Position numbers and translations under genes: made by a program. Shown piece by piece: positions 44,376 to 54,255 of a stretch of DNA of 64,000 bases. The stretch's first letter is position 1; each line of letters starts with the position of its first letter. The stretch is taken from the NCBI RefSeq assembly GCF_000350225.1, contig NW_005178559.1, forward strand, positions 67,987 to 131,986, written 5' to 3'. The stretch comes from Chondrus crispus. Lineage: Eukaryota; Rhodophyta; Florideophyceae; Gigartinales; Gigartinaceae. The notes under the pieces were generated by a model. The model searched no databases. It saw only the letters and a program-made list of their open reading frames with translations, and was not told where the DNA came from.

Positions 44376-44843
44376 ATGGTATCCGGGTCCAAATCGTCCC
44401 GTGATACCCGTTCTCGAGACGTATCGCCGCTCGTGGCAGCGTGGATCACTCGGAGTTGCCGTGAGGCCTTCCTCGAAGCCGAAAGATTTACGCTTAACAC
44501 TGTAACGGAGAAGCTCGCAGCCCAATCGTCGGTGCTGCAAGAAAGCCTCAAGACCTTTATTGAGAAAACCATCGCGGCAAAAGCGGATGTACAAGCCGCA
44601 CGAGAACGCGATCGACTTTCCGCCCTTGAAAGCGTATCAACCAAGGCCTGGCAGGCGAATATATCTGCAAGGATCGATGAGGTGACCCTCCCTCTGAAAC
44701 AAGAGCTTGGTACCGCGACGGAGGAACTCAATGCCATCCGTCAGGCAATTGCCGTCCAGAAGACGCACCGCCCCGATCTGTTGCCTAACTCCCGGGATAA
44801 TTTAGAGCTGAGAGCACAATCAATCCGAAAACGTTCCGGATAA
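44376..44843 (+). CDS. Unrecognised coiled-coil protein, 155 aa
   Basis: The ATG at 44376 (MVSGSKSSRDTRSRD) is preferred over an upstream in-frame ATG at 44232 because the intervening residues look like translated leader. The product is helical and charged: FLEAERFTLNTVTEKLAAQS, TFIEKTIAAKADVQAARERD and LKQELGTATEELNAIRQA suggest two coiled-coil segments, and the C-terminus is basic. No catalytic or metal-binding motif. It could be a gag-like or structural protein of a retroelement, or a host gene; the sequence does not decide. Confidence 0.4.
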   Translation: MVSGSKSSRDTRSRDVSPLVAAWITRSCREAFLEAERFTLNTVTEKLAAQSSVLQESLKTFIEKTIAAKADVQAARERDRLSALESVSTKAWQANISARIDEVTLPLKQELGTATEELNAIRQAIAVQKTHRPDLLPNSRDNLELRAQSIRKRSG

Positions 44844-46250
44844 ACAGATTGGTTACCTCTAATTTTGAGTGGAACCTTTCAAATAAACCTTTGCAGATTT
44901 GTACCCCTTTAGTCAGTACATTGAATCCTCCCCACATCAGGGATAGCAAACACACCCCTTAGTATTGTCCCACACACGCGATTTCTTTCCAGTAATGATG
45001 ATGAGGCCTTCATCTCCTCAACTCTAGGCCAACGTATTTCAAATGCGCTCCAACGCTTTCGCTTCATATCATTAGTAACACCTCCAACGAATAATCTATA
45101 AAAAGCCTATTGAACTCGGCACTTTACTAAAAATGGGGCACAGAACATAAGCGCTACTTTTCGTTTTAAGGTACTAAAAACCATTGCAAGCATATCGCAG
45201 GAGCAAAGAGGGCAGTGTTCTCTGGCCTTACGGACGGGTCGATAAGGGCTTCCAAATTTGCATGTCTTCCGTTCATAATGAAAGAGAGGCATCAGTTTGT
45301 GAGTGAGCAATAAATGGGTCATATTGAGGGACAGAAGGGAGTAATATTCCTTTCCGCATGACAAAATTTGATTCCATCGTGTCACTACTTCTGCCTAGAG
45401 TAGGCGGAGCAGGTACGTCGCTGGTATTCAGGATTTTTTGCGAACGGTTACGGCGACGCGTCGTGTTCTGGGTCTCATAAAGCGCCCATACAGACATAAA
45501 TGCAGCTATGGCGCCGCCAAACCAGCCTTTTTGACAGTGACAGCTCTTAGAAGAGTTTGTAAGCATTGCAGAGAAAGGAAACCAGAAGAATTTCGGATTG
45601 TAGAGACAGAGGGAAGTACGACGACAAATTATGAGAGCACCCCTATCGAAATGAACCATTTTATTTAGAGACGCCTCGGTGTCCTAAATACTAAGCCCAT
45701 TTGGATTACTACTGTTTTGTGAAGAGAGTACGTCTACATGCTGTATTGCAATCACTGTGAACCCTATTTTCCACACATTTGTTTTGCCGTGTTGAACTTA
45801 TCCGTGGCCTCTTACAAGGCACTCGTCCATCCGAGCATTCCACAGTTCGATGTTCTTTCTCGATGCTTACGAACTGCATTAGCACTTCGATCGTGCGTTT
45901 CCTCAAACGATACGACGAAACCCTCGCACTCATGCCTGCCTGGAGTTTTTCTCTTACCCTCCTCGTATGCTGTACTGACCAGTGCCTCCCTTAGGACTTC
46001 ACGCAGACGGATAAATAGTCCGGTGCCTTATCGGGTCGGCAGACATTTGGTAGCTCATGTGTAAAATTTTGTATCATATCTGTGTGCACACCCGTGCGTC
46101 TCGGGGGAAACTTGAAATAGATGTTCCTTGATTGGGCATTTTGTTCGAGGTTTGCGGGCATCGAGTACTAGGGGTACTGTATGAACACATTCCTACGTCT
46201 TGGATCAAGTGCATCATCCCCTCTCATCCATTCCCTCTCGATCAGCGACC
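44844..46250. other. Spacer, no gene recognised
   Basis: Open frames on both strands (for example 45659-45273, minus) carry no recognisable domain. The last 45 bases before 46251 are CT-rich (CCCCTCTCATCCATTCCCTC). Confidence 0.4.
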
Positions 46251-47602
46251 ATGACCGAGAGCTCATCCTCCACGTCTTTATCAGAAATTGAATGTATGAT
46301 CGAAGACCTCTACGATGATAGCGCCGACAGTGTGGTAAGTCGCCTACTACCCGTTATTTCCGTCGCGGTGACTGAAAAGCAGTGGCGGCCGTGTCATGGA
46401 AGTCTTGCCGGTTCAAAATCTTTCAAGCGCGGCTTCTTTTCGTGGTTCGAAGACTATCTCATTGATGCGCTGATCTATTCCTCTACAAAAATTTACAAAG
46501 GTTTTCAAATTCGCCTCAAGCTTTACTGGGCTCTTCATGACGATCTGTTGCTTCAAGATTCGTCTCTGACGCAACAGAGAGATGCTCTAGAAAAGCCAGG
46601 CATTCAAGTCACCAGAAAAACATTATGCTCGTTATACCAGCTAGGAAGTGGGGTCTCCTTTCAACAACTCGATGAAATTTCACAAATGAGCCTAGAGAGC
46701 CAACGCATATATTTCCAAAAATATTTTGTTGGCTGTAGACCATCGGTTCGGACCTCACTTTCTCAAATGCGACCCATCATTAGAAGAGTTGCAGCTTGCA
46801 GTGAACGCATATGAGGATCCTGGCTTCCTAGGGTGCCTGCGTGGCATGGAATGCGTGCAGATGCGTTGGAAGAACTGTCCTAAAGCCTTGGAAGGCCAGT
46901 ATCACAATCCCAAAGACATCAAATTGGCTCAAATTTCATGTGACGCCCTTGTGGGCAGGCGTTTGAGGTGGTGGTATAGTTTGTAGGTCGCTGTGGAAAG
47001 AATAATGACATGCTTGTACTCTACAAGAGTCTCCTTACAAATAGTGATATTACGGGAGAGAGGACAACGAAGCTACCGAAAGAGTTCTTTGTTAAGGGCG
47101 TGAGACGAACGTGGATGCTTTACAGGGGTGGTGATTGCATCTACCCTCCGTGGGCAATTTTTGTATTACCAAACCACGATTCTCCCACAGATCAGGACTC
47201 GGACATGAACAAGGGTCCAGATGCTGTCAGAAAAGATTTCGAGAGGTTTTCGGAGGTTTACAGGGTAGAATTTCGATCATGAGACAGAAAAGGCACGAGT
47301 GGAGCGACAGTCAGCTCATATTAATTATCCAGGTGTGTCTGGTTCTTCATAATATGATTGTCAACATAGCGTGTCTGCACGCTATGTTGACAATCATATT
47401 ATGCAGAGGTGACTTTTCTGAGGAGCTGAAAAACGATAGAAGTCTTCAGAAGGTCACGGAAGACTTGCAAGAGTTCTTTGAAGATGAGGGTGTGGAAATA
47501 AATATTGATGTAGCCACTGTTTCCGGGGGAGGCGGTGAACAACGTCGTATATCTTACCTACTCGAAAATAACAGACTTGTAGTGGCAGAGATCTTCAAAT
47601 AG
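46251..47602 (+). pseudogene. PIF/Harbinger-type transposase relic
   Basis: ATG at 46251. Pieces in order are an N-terminal acidic region, a helical region with GVSFQQLDEISQMSLESQR, then FLGCLRGMECVQMRWKNCP, KALEGQYHNPKDIKLAQ, a GGDCIYPPWAIFVLP block with the second catalytic Asp, RKDFERFSEVYR with the catalytic Glu, and VLHNMIVN. In the first block the usual SIDCMHW motif reads GMECVQMRW, so the first catalytic Asp is replaced by Glu. Frameshifts occur near 46740 and 47280, a stop near 46984-46986, and an inverted duplication sits at 47348-47403. Dead. Confidence 0.7.
47348..47403. repeat. Perfect inverted duplication inside a transposase gene
   Basis: Arms 47348-47373 and 47378-47403, 26 bp each with no mismatch, loop TCTG. 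The left arm encodes the conserved HNMIVN motif of the transposase; the right arm is its reversed copy inserted directly after it. Confidence 0.95.
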
Positions 47603-48265
47603 AGCTGAAGCAATCGCTTTCGCATCATCTGAGACGACTGCAAGGATCAAACGCTGACAACGGATCTCGATAATTTATAATACGCGCCCTGTCCAGGAAG
47701 CGCACGCCCAGACGAAGAGGAAGCGTCAATGTCGCTGTGATTCTCACGGCGGAAAGGGCAGGGCGACGGAAAATTACCGTACCAAAAGCAAAGCATCAAA
47801 GAGCATGCTGTCTGCAAATAACGTTTCGCGGCATCCAGTTTTGCCACGCTACCCCACAGTATGTTTTAGAACAGGTCATTCCATATACCTTGATTCCTCG
47901 ATAGACGGATACTAGCACATTTTAGTGTGAATTCTGCCGTATATGGATGGTATGCAATATGAGTTCCATTTGCGAGAAGACGGCTGAGGCGGTATTGGAA
48001 CAAATTGCTCGAGATCGATGGGTGGGCTTTTTCTCGCCGATTGAGTCCATTGGCTTGGGAAAAGAAGGTGCACGCGTTCCTTCGTCAGTTCAATGCTGTC
48101 TACAAGTATTTCTCGTACAGGTCTCTGAGAGAGCTGCACAAAGAATCACCATGTTCTTGTTATTGAACAAAGAGCGGGACAAAGACAAGTTATTTAGTAC
48201 CATGGCAATTCTTCTTCCCCATGGCATGGCAGCCCACCCTGTAAATGATGGACTTCAAATAGCCA
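47603..48265. other. Spacer, no gene recognised
   Basis: Short open frames on both strands only (for example 47947 onward, plus strand) with no domain. Confidence 0.4.
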
Positions 48266-49396
48266 CTAGCACTGCACCCCTCTACCGGCATAATCGCCTA
48301 CGTTTTCATGGACTAGACCACTGTCTCGTATCTGAACCAAGTAGATCACTACGCGCAAGAAAAGAAAAGCTTGTGTCTGTCTGTGTCCAATCTGTGTTTC
48401 AAGAACACCAAACCACGAGGCACAGACATAAGCGGTAACAGAAAAACACTGCAGGACGGGCCCTTGGAATCGTCTCCCCCTTCTACGCGTCAAAAGACTT
48501 CGTGAAATCATCCGAAGACAGAGAGTGCGGATAGTCAACGGCCAGCGACAAAACGCAGTTCGTGTTGGCGTCCGAAACGAATCCCGCCGGGTCCGATGAG
48601 GGCCGATCCTGCGTGCGGGGTATGTTTGGATAAAGCAGCACTGGGCGGCGGAGCCCTCAGCGACGCGCTTGGCGGAGCGAAGGAACTCCGCAAGGGCGAG
48701 GTGCTTGCACGGCGGCGGGAGGAGGCCGTCTTGTTTGAGAAGCAGGACGAAGCGAGATCGATCCATGGGATGAAGCACGCGTGCGTGCGGGTATAGTTTG
48801 CCGGGGGTGCGTGCACAGAGTCGGTGAGCGCAGTCGAAGGGTGTGCGCCTGGGCAGGTTGGCGGGTGGGGGGACGTCTAAAGCTAAGCGCGGTGGAGGTG
48901 GGCGTCGGCAGTGCGCGCACGGTGGCGGAGAGCCAGACGCGGCGCCAGAAAAAGACGAGGAATGTGTTCGGCATATGAACGACGAGGCACAATCGGAGCA
49001 GATGGAGGCCGAGCAGCTTGACTGGGGGGCGACATGCACGCAGAGGCGTTAGAGGACGTCGGTGGAGTGGCAGTTCATCCCCACCAACTTTTCGGCGAGC
49101 AGCAGGTATGCAGCGGCGAGAGGCTTGGCCGTGCGGAAGCCAGTGGCGCGGCAGCGGCGACAGACGGTCCAGGTAGGACGAGCGTGGGCAGGGGGCGCGC
49201 TGCGACAGCGGGGATGAAACCGCCAACAGACAGGACGTGGGAAGGCGGCGCACGGCCGTGGTTTCACAACCGACTGGCGTGGAGGCTGTAAATCTGGCGG
49301 CTGACCGCAGTGCACGCAAGGGCGGGGTGTCCACGTGGTATTGGTGGGCGCGACGATCGGTCGTAGCTGAGTACATGTGTTCAGAAGTGCACACAT
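48266..49396 (-). other. GC-rich island with long minus-strand frames, coding status unclear
   Basis: Several overlapping minus-strand frames of 115-257 codons lie in a GC-rich block. The most protein-like stretches are MDRSRFVLLLKQDGLLPP...HLALAEFLRSAKRVAEGS (about 48640-48780) and RPTWTVCRRCRATGFRTAK...LAAAYLLLAEKLVGMN (about 49055-49200), with CxxC pairs (CVHCG, CRRC). They are in different frames, so if real they are exons or pieces of a broken gene. The composition resembles the host gene at 445 more than the transposons. Not recognised. Confidence 0.25.
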
Positions 49397-50095
49397 GTAG
49401 TTTTGGAGCCCGTGCGATAATTAGTAATTAAGGAGCTAGGTTTTCAATAGCGCGCAGTACCCGGTACACAATGGGCGGCCTATAATGTAGTGGTACCGGT
49501 ACACGGGCGTCTCTCTGGGGAGTGAAGACCCAACGCCCATCCCTCGCAGTAAACTGCAGGCAAGCTCGCCCCCGTACCTTTCCCGCCTAAGTACCACTGC
49601 TGAGTTTGTTCAACCAGCGGGGGCTTCCAATCCGTCACCGTTCGTACCCGAATATGCATCTCGACACGTCTACGCGTGACCGACGATATATGCCACTCCG
49701 TTTCCGAGAGTTCGACGGTGTCGGTCGTCCGCGCGCCGCCTGTCTCAGTTCCCGTGCTCCCTACGGTACAACTCGGATACCTCTCGCCGCCCAACGGTTG
49801 AAGGGAGCCATTGCACCACGAATAGGGAAGTCGGGTGGCGCTGAGGGGCGAACGGGCGCATACTTGGGAGGCGCTCGCGCGTTAGGTCGTGGCAGTGAAG
49901 GGTTTGCAGTGCCACGTGCACGCGCCCCTACAAATGGGAGGTTCCATCTCCCCTTGTCCCCCTCTGTCTGTCATTCCTTACCGCATCGCCCACACCCTAC
50001 GATTTGCCGACCTTGCGTACATTTTTTATTCCCGTCCCCATTATGAACGTTTGTGAAACCATCCATCAGCGGTAGAATTACTTCCTCAAGCAACA
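49397..50095. other. Spacer, no gene recognised
   Basis: Mixed-composition DNA with short open frames only. Confidence 0.35.
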
Positions 50096-50911
50096 CTATC
50101 CCATCTTGCAACATTGCAAATTCCTCTCCTTCCGCTTCCCTCGCCCTGCACGTCGACGCCGTCGAGGCAGCCACTCCACTGCAAGCCCGGATGCCTTCCG
50201 CAAATCCTGCCCCCTCCGATTCTTCGGAATACTCTGACTTCGGATACTGCTCAGCAGACGACGGATTTTACGTACCGGCGTCAAATATCCCTCCTCCTCT
50301 GACTCCTCGCCGCTCGCTTTCTCCGTAATCTCATACCTCGCCCCGCTGCCGTGGCTTTTAATCGAGTCGTCTGACCACTCTTCCAACGTCGTGCGCCAGT
50401 ACTCCCATTCTCGTCCCTCTGCGAATATATGGCTCACATTCGACTCGCGCAAGACTTCGACCAGCCTCATCTGCTTCTTTTGCTCGACCATGCCGTGCTG
50501 CAGCCAGCTGCCGCAGTCTCGTACGACCCCGCGCATCTTCTGCGGCATAGTGTTGCAAGCAGATTCTTTCAAAAATTTGAAAGCCTTTGTAATCAAGAAG
50601 GCCCTCCCCTACAAAGATTGCTATCATCCGGCTGACTTTAATCCAATTGCCCCCGTCGGGATCCAATGACGATGCCCTGTACAGTAGCTCTCATTAACGC
50701 CTCTCCTTTCTCTGTCTCAGATAGAGATGGACGCTTGAATATCTCGAACTGAATTAACACTGGAGATGCTACGAGCTTCGCCTTGGTAATATTCGATAGA
50801 AACCCCTACAAGGTCGACTGACTTTGCGATCTTTGACAAAGGAGCTTCGTAGTCATTTTGGGACTTCTTTCGTTTCACACCCGTAGGACAGAACCGAGAC
50901 GGAGAAGTCAT
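50096..50911 (-). CDS. Unrecognised protein, possibly two pieces
   Basis: A minus-strand frame from 50911 (ATG, MTSPSRFCPTGVKRKKSQND...) runs 64 codons to a stop at 50717. A second frame (50596-50096, 166 codons) begins in a helical region (FLITKAFKFLKESACN) and continues with MVEQKKQMRLVEVLRES, an acidic stretch GEESEEEGY and a basic C-terminus (RRRRRAGRGKRKERN). The first piece resembles the basic tail of transposon-associated Myb/NAM-like proteins. Whether the two are joined by an intron or are separate relics cannot be settled: no convincing splice pair was found. Confidence 0.3.
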
Positions 50912-51479
50912 AGGAATGTTCCCACGCTCCCTGAGTGCAGAGGAAGGTTTCTCACTTTCGCCAGAAAGTGGTGCACAGGGTTGTGACCATCATGGATTGG
51001 AAACGTGAGATTTAGGAGAGCTTTGAAATGGAGATGCGGCGTAAGGACCGAATGAACGGTCAACTTTGGGATGAGTGGACCGGAGCACCACTACAGCGTT
51101 TTAAAAATACGATATAATTGAAGAACGCCGGAATATCTCCCCAACGATCAGGACATTTTAGTCTCTTGGCTCAATTGATCTCCCGCTCGCCACACCCCCG
51201 CGTGTTCGTCCCATTTATGTTTCTCTCAATTTTGTCTCTGTCGATGTACCCGCAACTCTTAGACAAGATGTCCTTGATTACCACCACCTCGTCGTTGACG
51301 CTGTCCGCAACGACCTTGTCTGACAAGAAAAGCAGGTCAACAATCGTGGTGGTGCTGGGCTTGGGCTATACATTGTCACCGGATCGAACCACCATCCACG
51401 ACTCGCGTACTCTCGCGGTTGTGTAAGCTGACCCGGTCGTTCATTCAGCGCTGCCCAAGTCAAGCACTACATCTAGCAC
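50912..51479. other. Spacer, no gene recognised
   Basis: No domain in any frame; may include eroded upstream parts of the Copia relic. Confidence 0.35.
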
Positions 51480-52850
51480 GCTGTGGTCTCGTTCACCATG
51501 TGCTCCCAACTGAGCGACAGCCTCTCGTTTTATTGCACACCGCACGTGCAGGCCATCCTCAGCTCCGAAACCATTTTGGCTCGTGACCCCCGTGCGACTC
51601 ATCCCAAAACGCTCGCCGCTCGGTTGAAGGAAGTCCAGAACCACTTAAAAAGAAGGGAGTTTGAGATCTTCGTAACAGAGGAAATCCCACGGGACGCCAA
51701 CAACCTCGCCGCAAGTTCGTTCTAATCATTAAAACAGGTGATGACGAAGCCCTGCACTGCAAAGCTCACTACATAATTGACAGGCACCCCGGACGCATGA
51801 ATCACTATCTGGTACACTCCTCTAATACATTGCAGTCATCTTCCGTACGACTTCTACTTGCCATCGCCACAACGCTCTCTCTCGATATTTGGATCACAGA
51901 TGTTCGGCAGGCTTAGTTCCTAGAGTCGGAACCCCTCATGAGAAATGTTTCTGAAGAACCCGGCCCCAGAATTCTCTTTGTGAGCACAACAGGCCTTGAA
52001 ACGCATCAAATCGCTTTATAGTTTGTGCCACTCAGGAGACTTATGGCACCGGACGCTTGATCTACACCACCGCAATGACCTCCATGTGCAGCCCTTGCGT
52101 TCAGATCTGAGCTTGTACGCCCACTCCTCACGAAGTAAACTCTTAGGCCTCAGCGGCACCCACGTCGGCGACATTCTCTGCTGTGGCAACACTTCGTTCC
52201 GCAGGCACGCTTCCCAGACACCCCACAAATTTTAGATGGACCCTGATGTTCGACTGCCGTTCTGATTAAAGGGCTTTCGCTCGCAACATAGTTCCTCTCG
52301 AATTTTAGAACTACGTCAGCATCAATACGTAAACTAGTTAATTATTCCACCAGAAGACGCCCCATTCTCAGCTTTCTGGTCCATGCGGATGAAAATGGCA
52401 TGGCTAGCTCATAGCCGTCCGGTATACTTTAACGAGATACATGTAATGGCGCAGACCACATTCTACGCAAACCACAACGGCCCAACGGCGACCTTGACGA
52501 GTACTAATCGTCTGGTCCGGTACGCCAAGGAGAACCATGCCAATTTGAGGTTCCCTTGTTGGATATCTGCACGATCCACGTAGTTTGGTACAGTGACGCT
52601 TTCTTGGGCATTAACCACGATCACAATTCTCACCTGGGTCACATATCATTCCTGGCCAATGTCACTGATTCTGTTGTCCCAGTTCATTTTCAGTCCTGCT
52701 AAGCGCGTCGCATAACGCGCTCAGTGGTAGCCGCCGAGGTTATCGCGTTTGCGGATGCATTTGACGCATCGGAACCAAAGCTTGCTGTTTCGTGATACAC
52801 GGCCACTCGCGCCTAGACCCCGCAACGCTACTTTTAGCCTCCTTATTCCC
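51480..52850 (+). pseudogene. Ty1/Copia reverse transcriptase and RNase H relic
   Basis: Across several frames the order of a Copia pol is seen: EIFVTEEIPRDANNLAA, HYLVHSSNTLQSSSVRLLLA, TLSLDIWITDVRQA (RVT_2 start), then SGDLWHRTLDLHHRNDLHVQ and a catalytic-loop position at 52161-52172 that reads HVGD instead of YVDD. FRSQHSSSRILELRQHQYV, MKMAWLAHSRP, RYAKENHANLRFP and an RNase H-like WYSD...VVAAEVIAFADAFDAS follow. Numerous stops (for example 52018-52020) and shifts. No Copia LTR was identified. Confidence 0.7.
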
Positions 52851-53270
52851 TAACATCAGACACATGGCGTTCAAGAACGCCGCATGCACGCAGTCACTGT
52901 CCTAGAGTCGGTCATTGGCAGCTCGAACGTCGCACCAGCGTACAGCGGCCCCTCCTCCAGAATAACGCCGCCCGTTTCGGCATTCCCGTGCCCGATGCGT
53001 ACGCACCACAATCCCCCAGCTTCGTCCATTGCTACTTTATGCTCCCAACTGTCACCAACAGGTACACAGGGAGCACTTTTACGAGTTGAACTCGAGCGCA
53101 GAACGGGAGCGCGCTCACTTCGCGATCGTGCAAACAGAGTTACGCTGTTTGCACGGTACCGGAGGAGTGTCAATATGTACAACATTAGCGCACTGTCAGC
53201 CGTACCAGTGAAGTCATCTACAAGTTCCGCACGTGAATATGTGGCAGCCAAGCTGACACACCGACACCAC
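52851..53270. other. Insertion-site flank of the gypsy element, no gene recognised
   Basis: A 10-bp inverted pair (GTGCAAACAG/CTGTTTGCAC, 53128-53137 and 53145-53154) is present. A minus-strand frame here (VAMDEAGGLWCVRIGHGNAE) looks protein-like but is unrecognised. The five bases before the LTR are ACCAC. Confidence 0.35.
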
Positions 53271-53969
53271 TGTAGCATAAACACCCCCAGACGACTGGAG
53301 GTGTATGCGCAGTTCGATCTGTAGACCCCGGATCGGAGAAGGGGTGAAGCGGGCCAACCAGCTACGGAACCGGGCTCGGGCCCGGGTAGCGGTGGTAGAG
53401 CGGGAGCGAGCAGGGACGCGCGCACGCACGAGCGGATCGACGCCTCGACGCCCCGGAGCAGCACTGGGTGACGTACCAGTGCTGACGGGCGGAGGCGGTT
53501 CCGTGCTCGCTCGCGTGCTGCACGTCCACTCCGGCTCGGCTCCGACTAAACGCGCACGATGAGCGAAGGCGACGTTTAGAATAAGCTGGGTGGACTGACC
53601 TTGGCGGTCGGTTGAGGACCAGCCCGTGCTTGTCCCCCTCCGCCGCCGTCGGTCCGCTCCATATTTAATATACAAAACACTCTATCATAACACTACAGTA
53701 CCGAGGTACTGTAGTGGGCTACTGTAGTGCAGGTCGGCCTGCACTGTAATACTGTCAGCTATGTCGAGGCTGACAGTACACGTATCACCCGTGGTGCGTG
53801 CGCGCTTCGTTCGCGCGCTGTACACGTGTGCACGTGTATGGGCATGTCCCTTGTCTCCGTGGTGTACACGTGGACACGCACGGTGGTACTGTAGAGCTCG
53901 ACGCTCTACAGTAGCTGATCTAGTTCTTGATCTAATCTAATTTAAACCCCCAGGGGGGGTAATACTACA
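53271..53969 (-). mobile_element. 3' LTR (family A) of the gypsy element, 699 bp
   Basis: Plus-strand ends TGTAGCATAAAC and AATACTACA (TG...CA). It is collinear with the solo LTR 17840-18550. Conserved structures include a CACTACAGTAC/GTACTGTAGTG hairpin with a 4-base loop (53691-53716), a CTGTCAGC/GCTGACAG hairpin (53752-53776) and a TATTTAATATAC box near 53663. Read on the minus strand the LTR follows the purine tract directly, so it is the 3' LTR. Confidence 0.9.
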
Positions 53970-54003
53970 CCGCCCCCCCTCAAGGCTGAACGTCCGCGGT
54001 CAG
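53970..54003 (-). other. Pol-end hairpin and polypurine tract, LTR-proximal copy
   Basis: On the minus strand: hairpin CTGACCG-CGGA-CGTTCAG (one mismatch), CCTTGA, then GGGGGGGCGG and the LTR. The same block occurs at the true end of pol (59887-59918). Confidence 0.8.
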
Positions 54004-54255
54004 TGCTCTCGGGCTTGTAGAGGCGACCATGTCGGATCCCCCCCTTGCAGTCCTAGACTTGATCAGGATTCCACCTGACCCGTCCCCCTCATCGCGCGTA
54101 TTCCACCGCTCCGCCATCCACGCGGCCGCGCTCTCCCTGCACTGCTCTCTCCCTCGCCGCCCCCTCGCTCCCTCGCGAGTGGGGGCTTCTCGTTCCTTTC
54201 TGTCTGGCCCTGGCCATTCTCGCCACACCACTGTGGTTGTCCCCCTGTTCGTGGG

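Noticed and set aside
53971-53984. Reading the 53271-53969 LTR as a 5' LTR with ORF-X1 as gag
   Set aside because: The bases after the LTR are CCGCCCCCCC, not a tRNA-complementary primer site, while the minus strand has a polypurine tract exactly at the LTR edge; pol is also on the minus strand. ORF-X1 has no capsid-type or zinc-knuckle motif.
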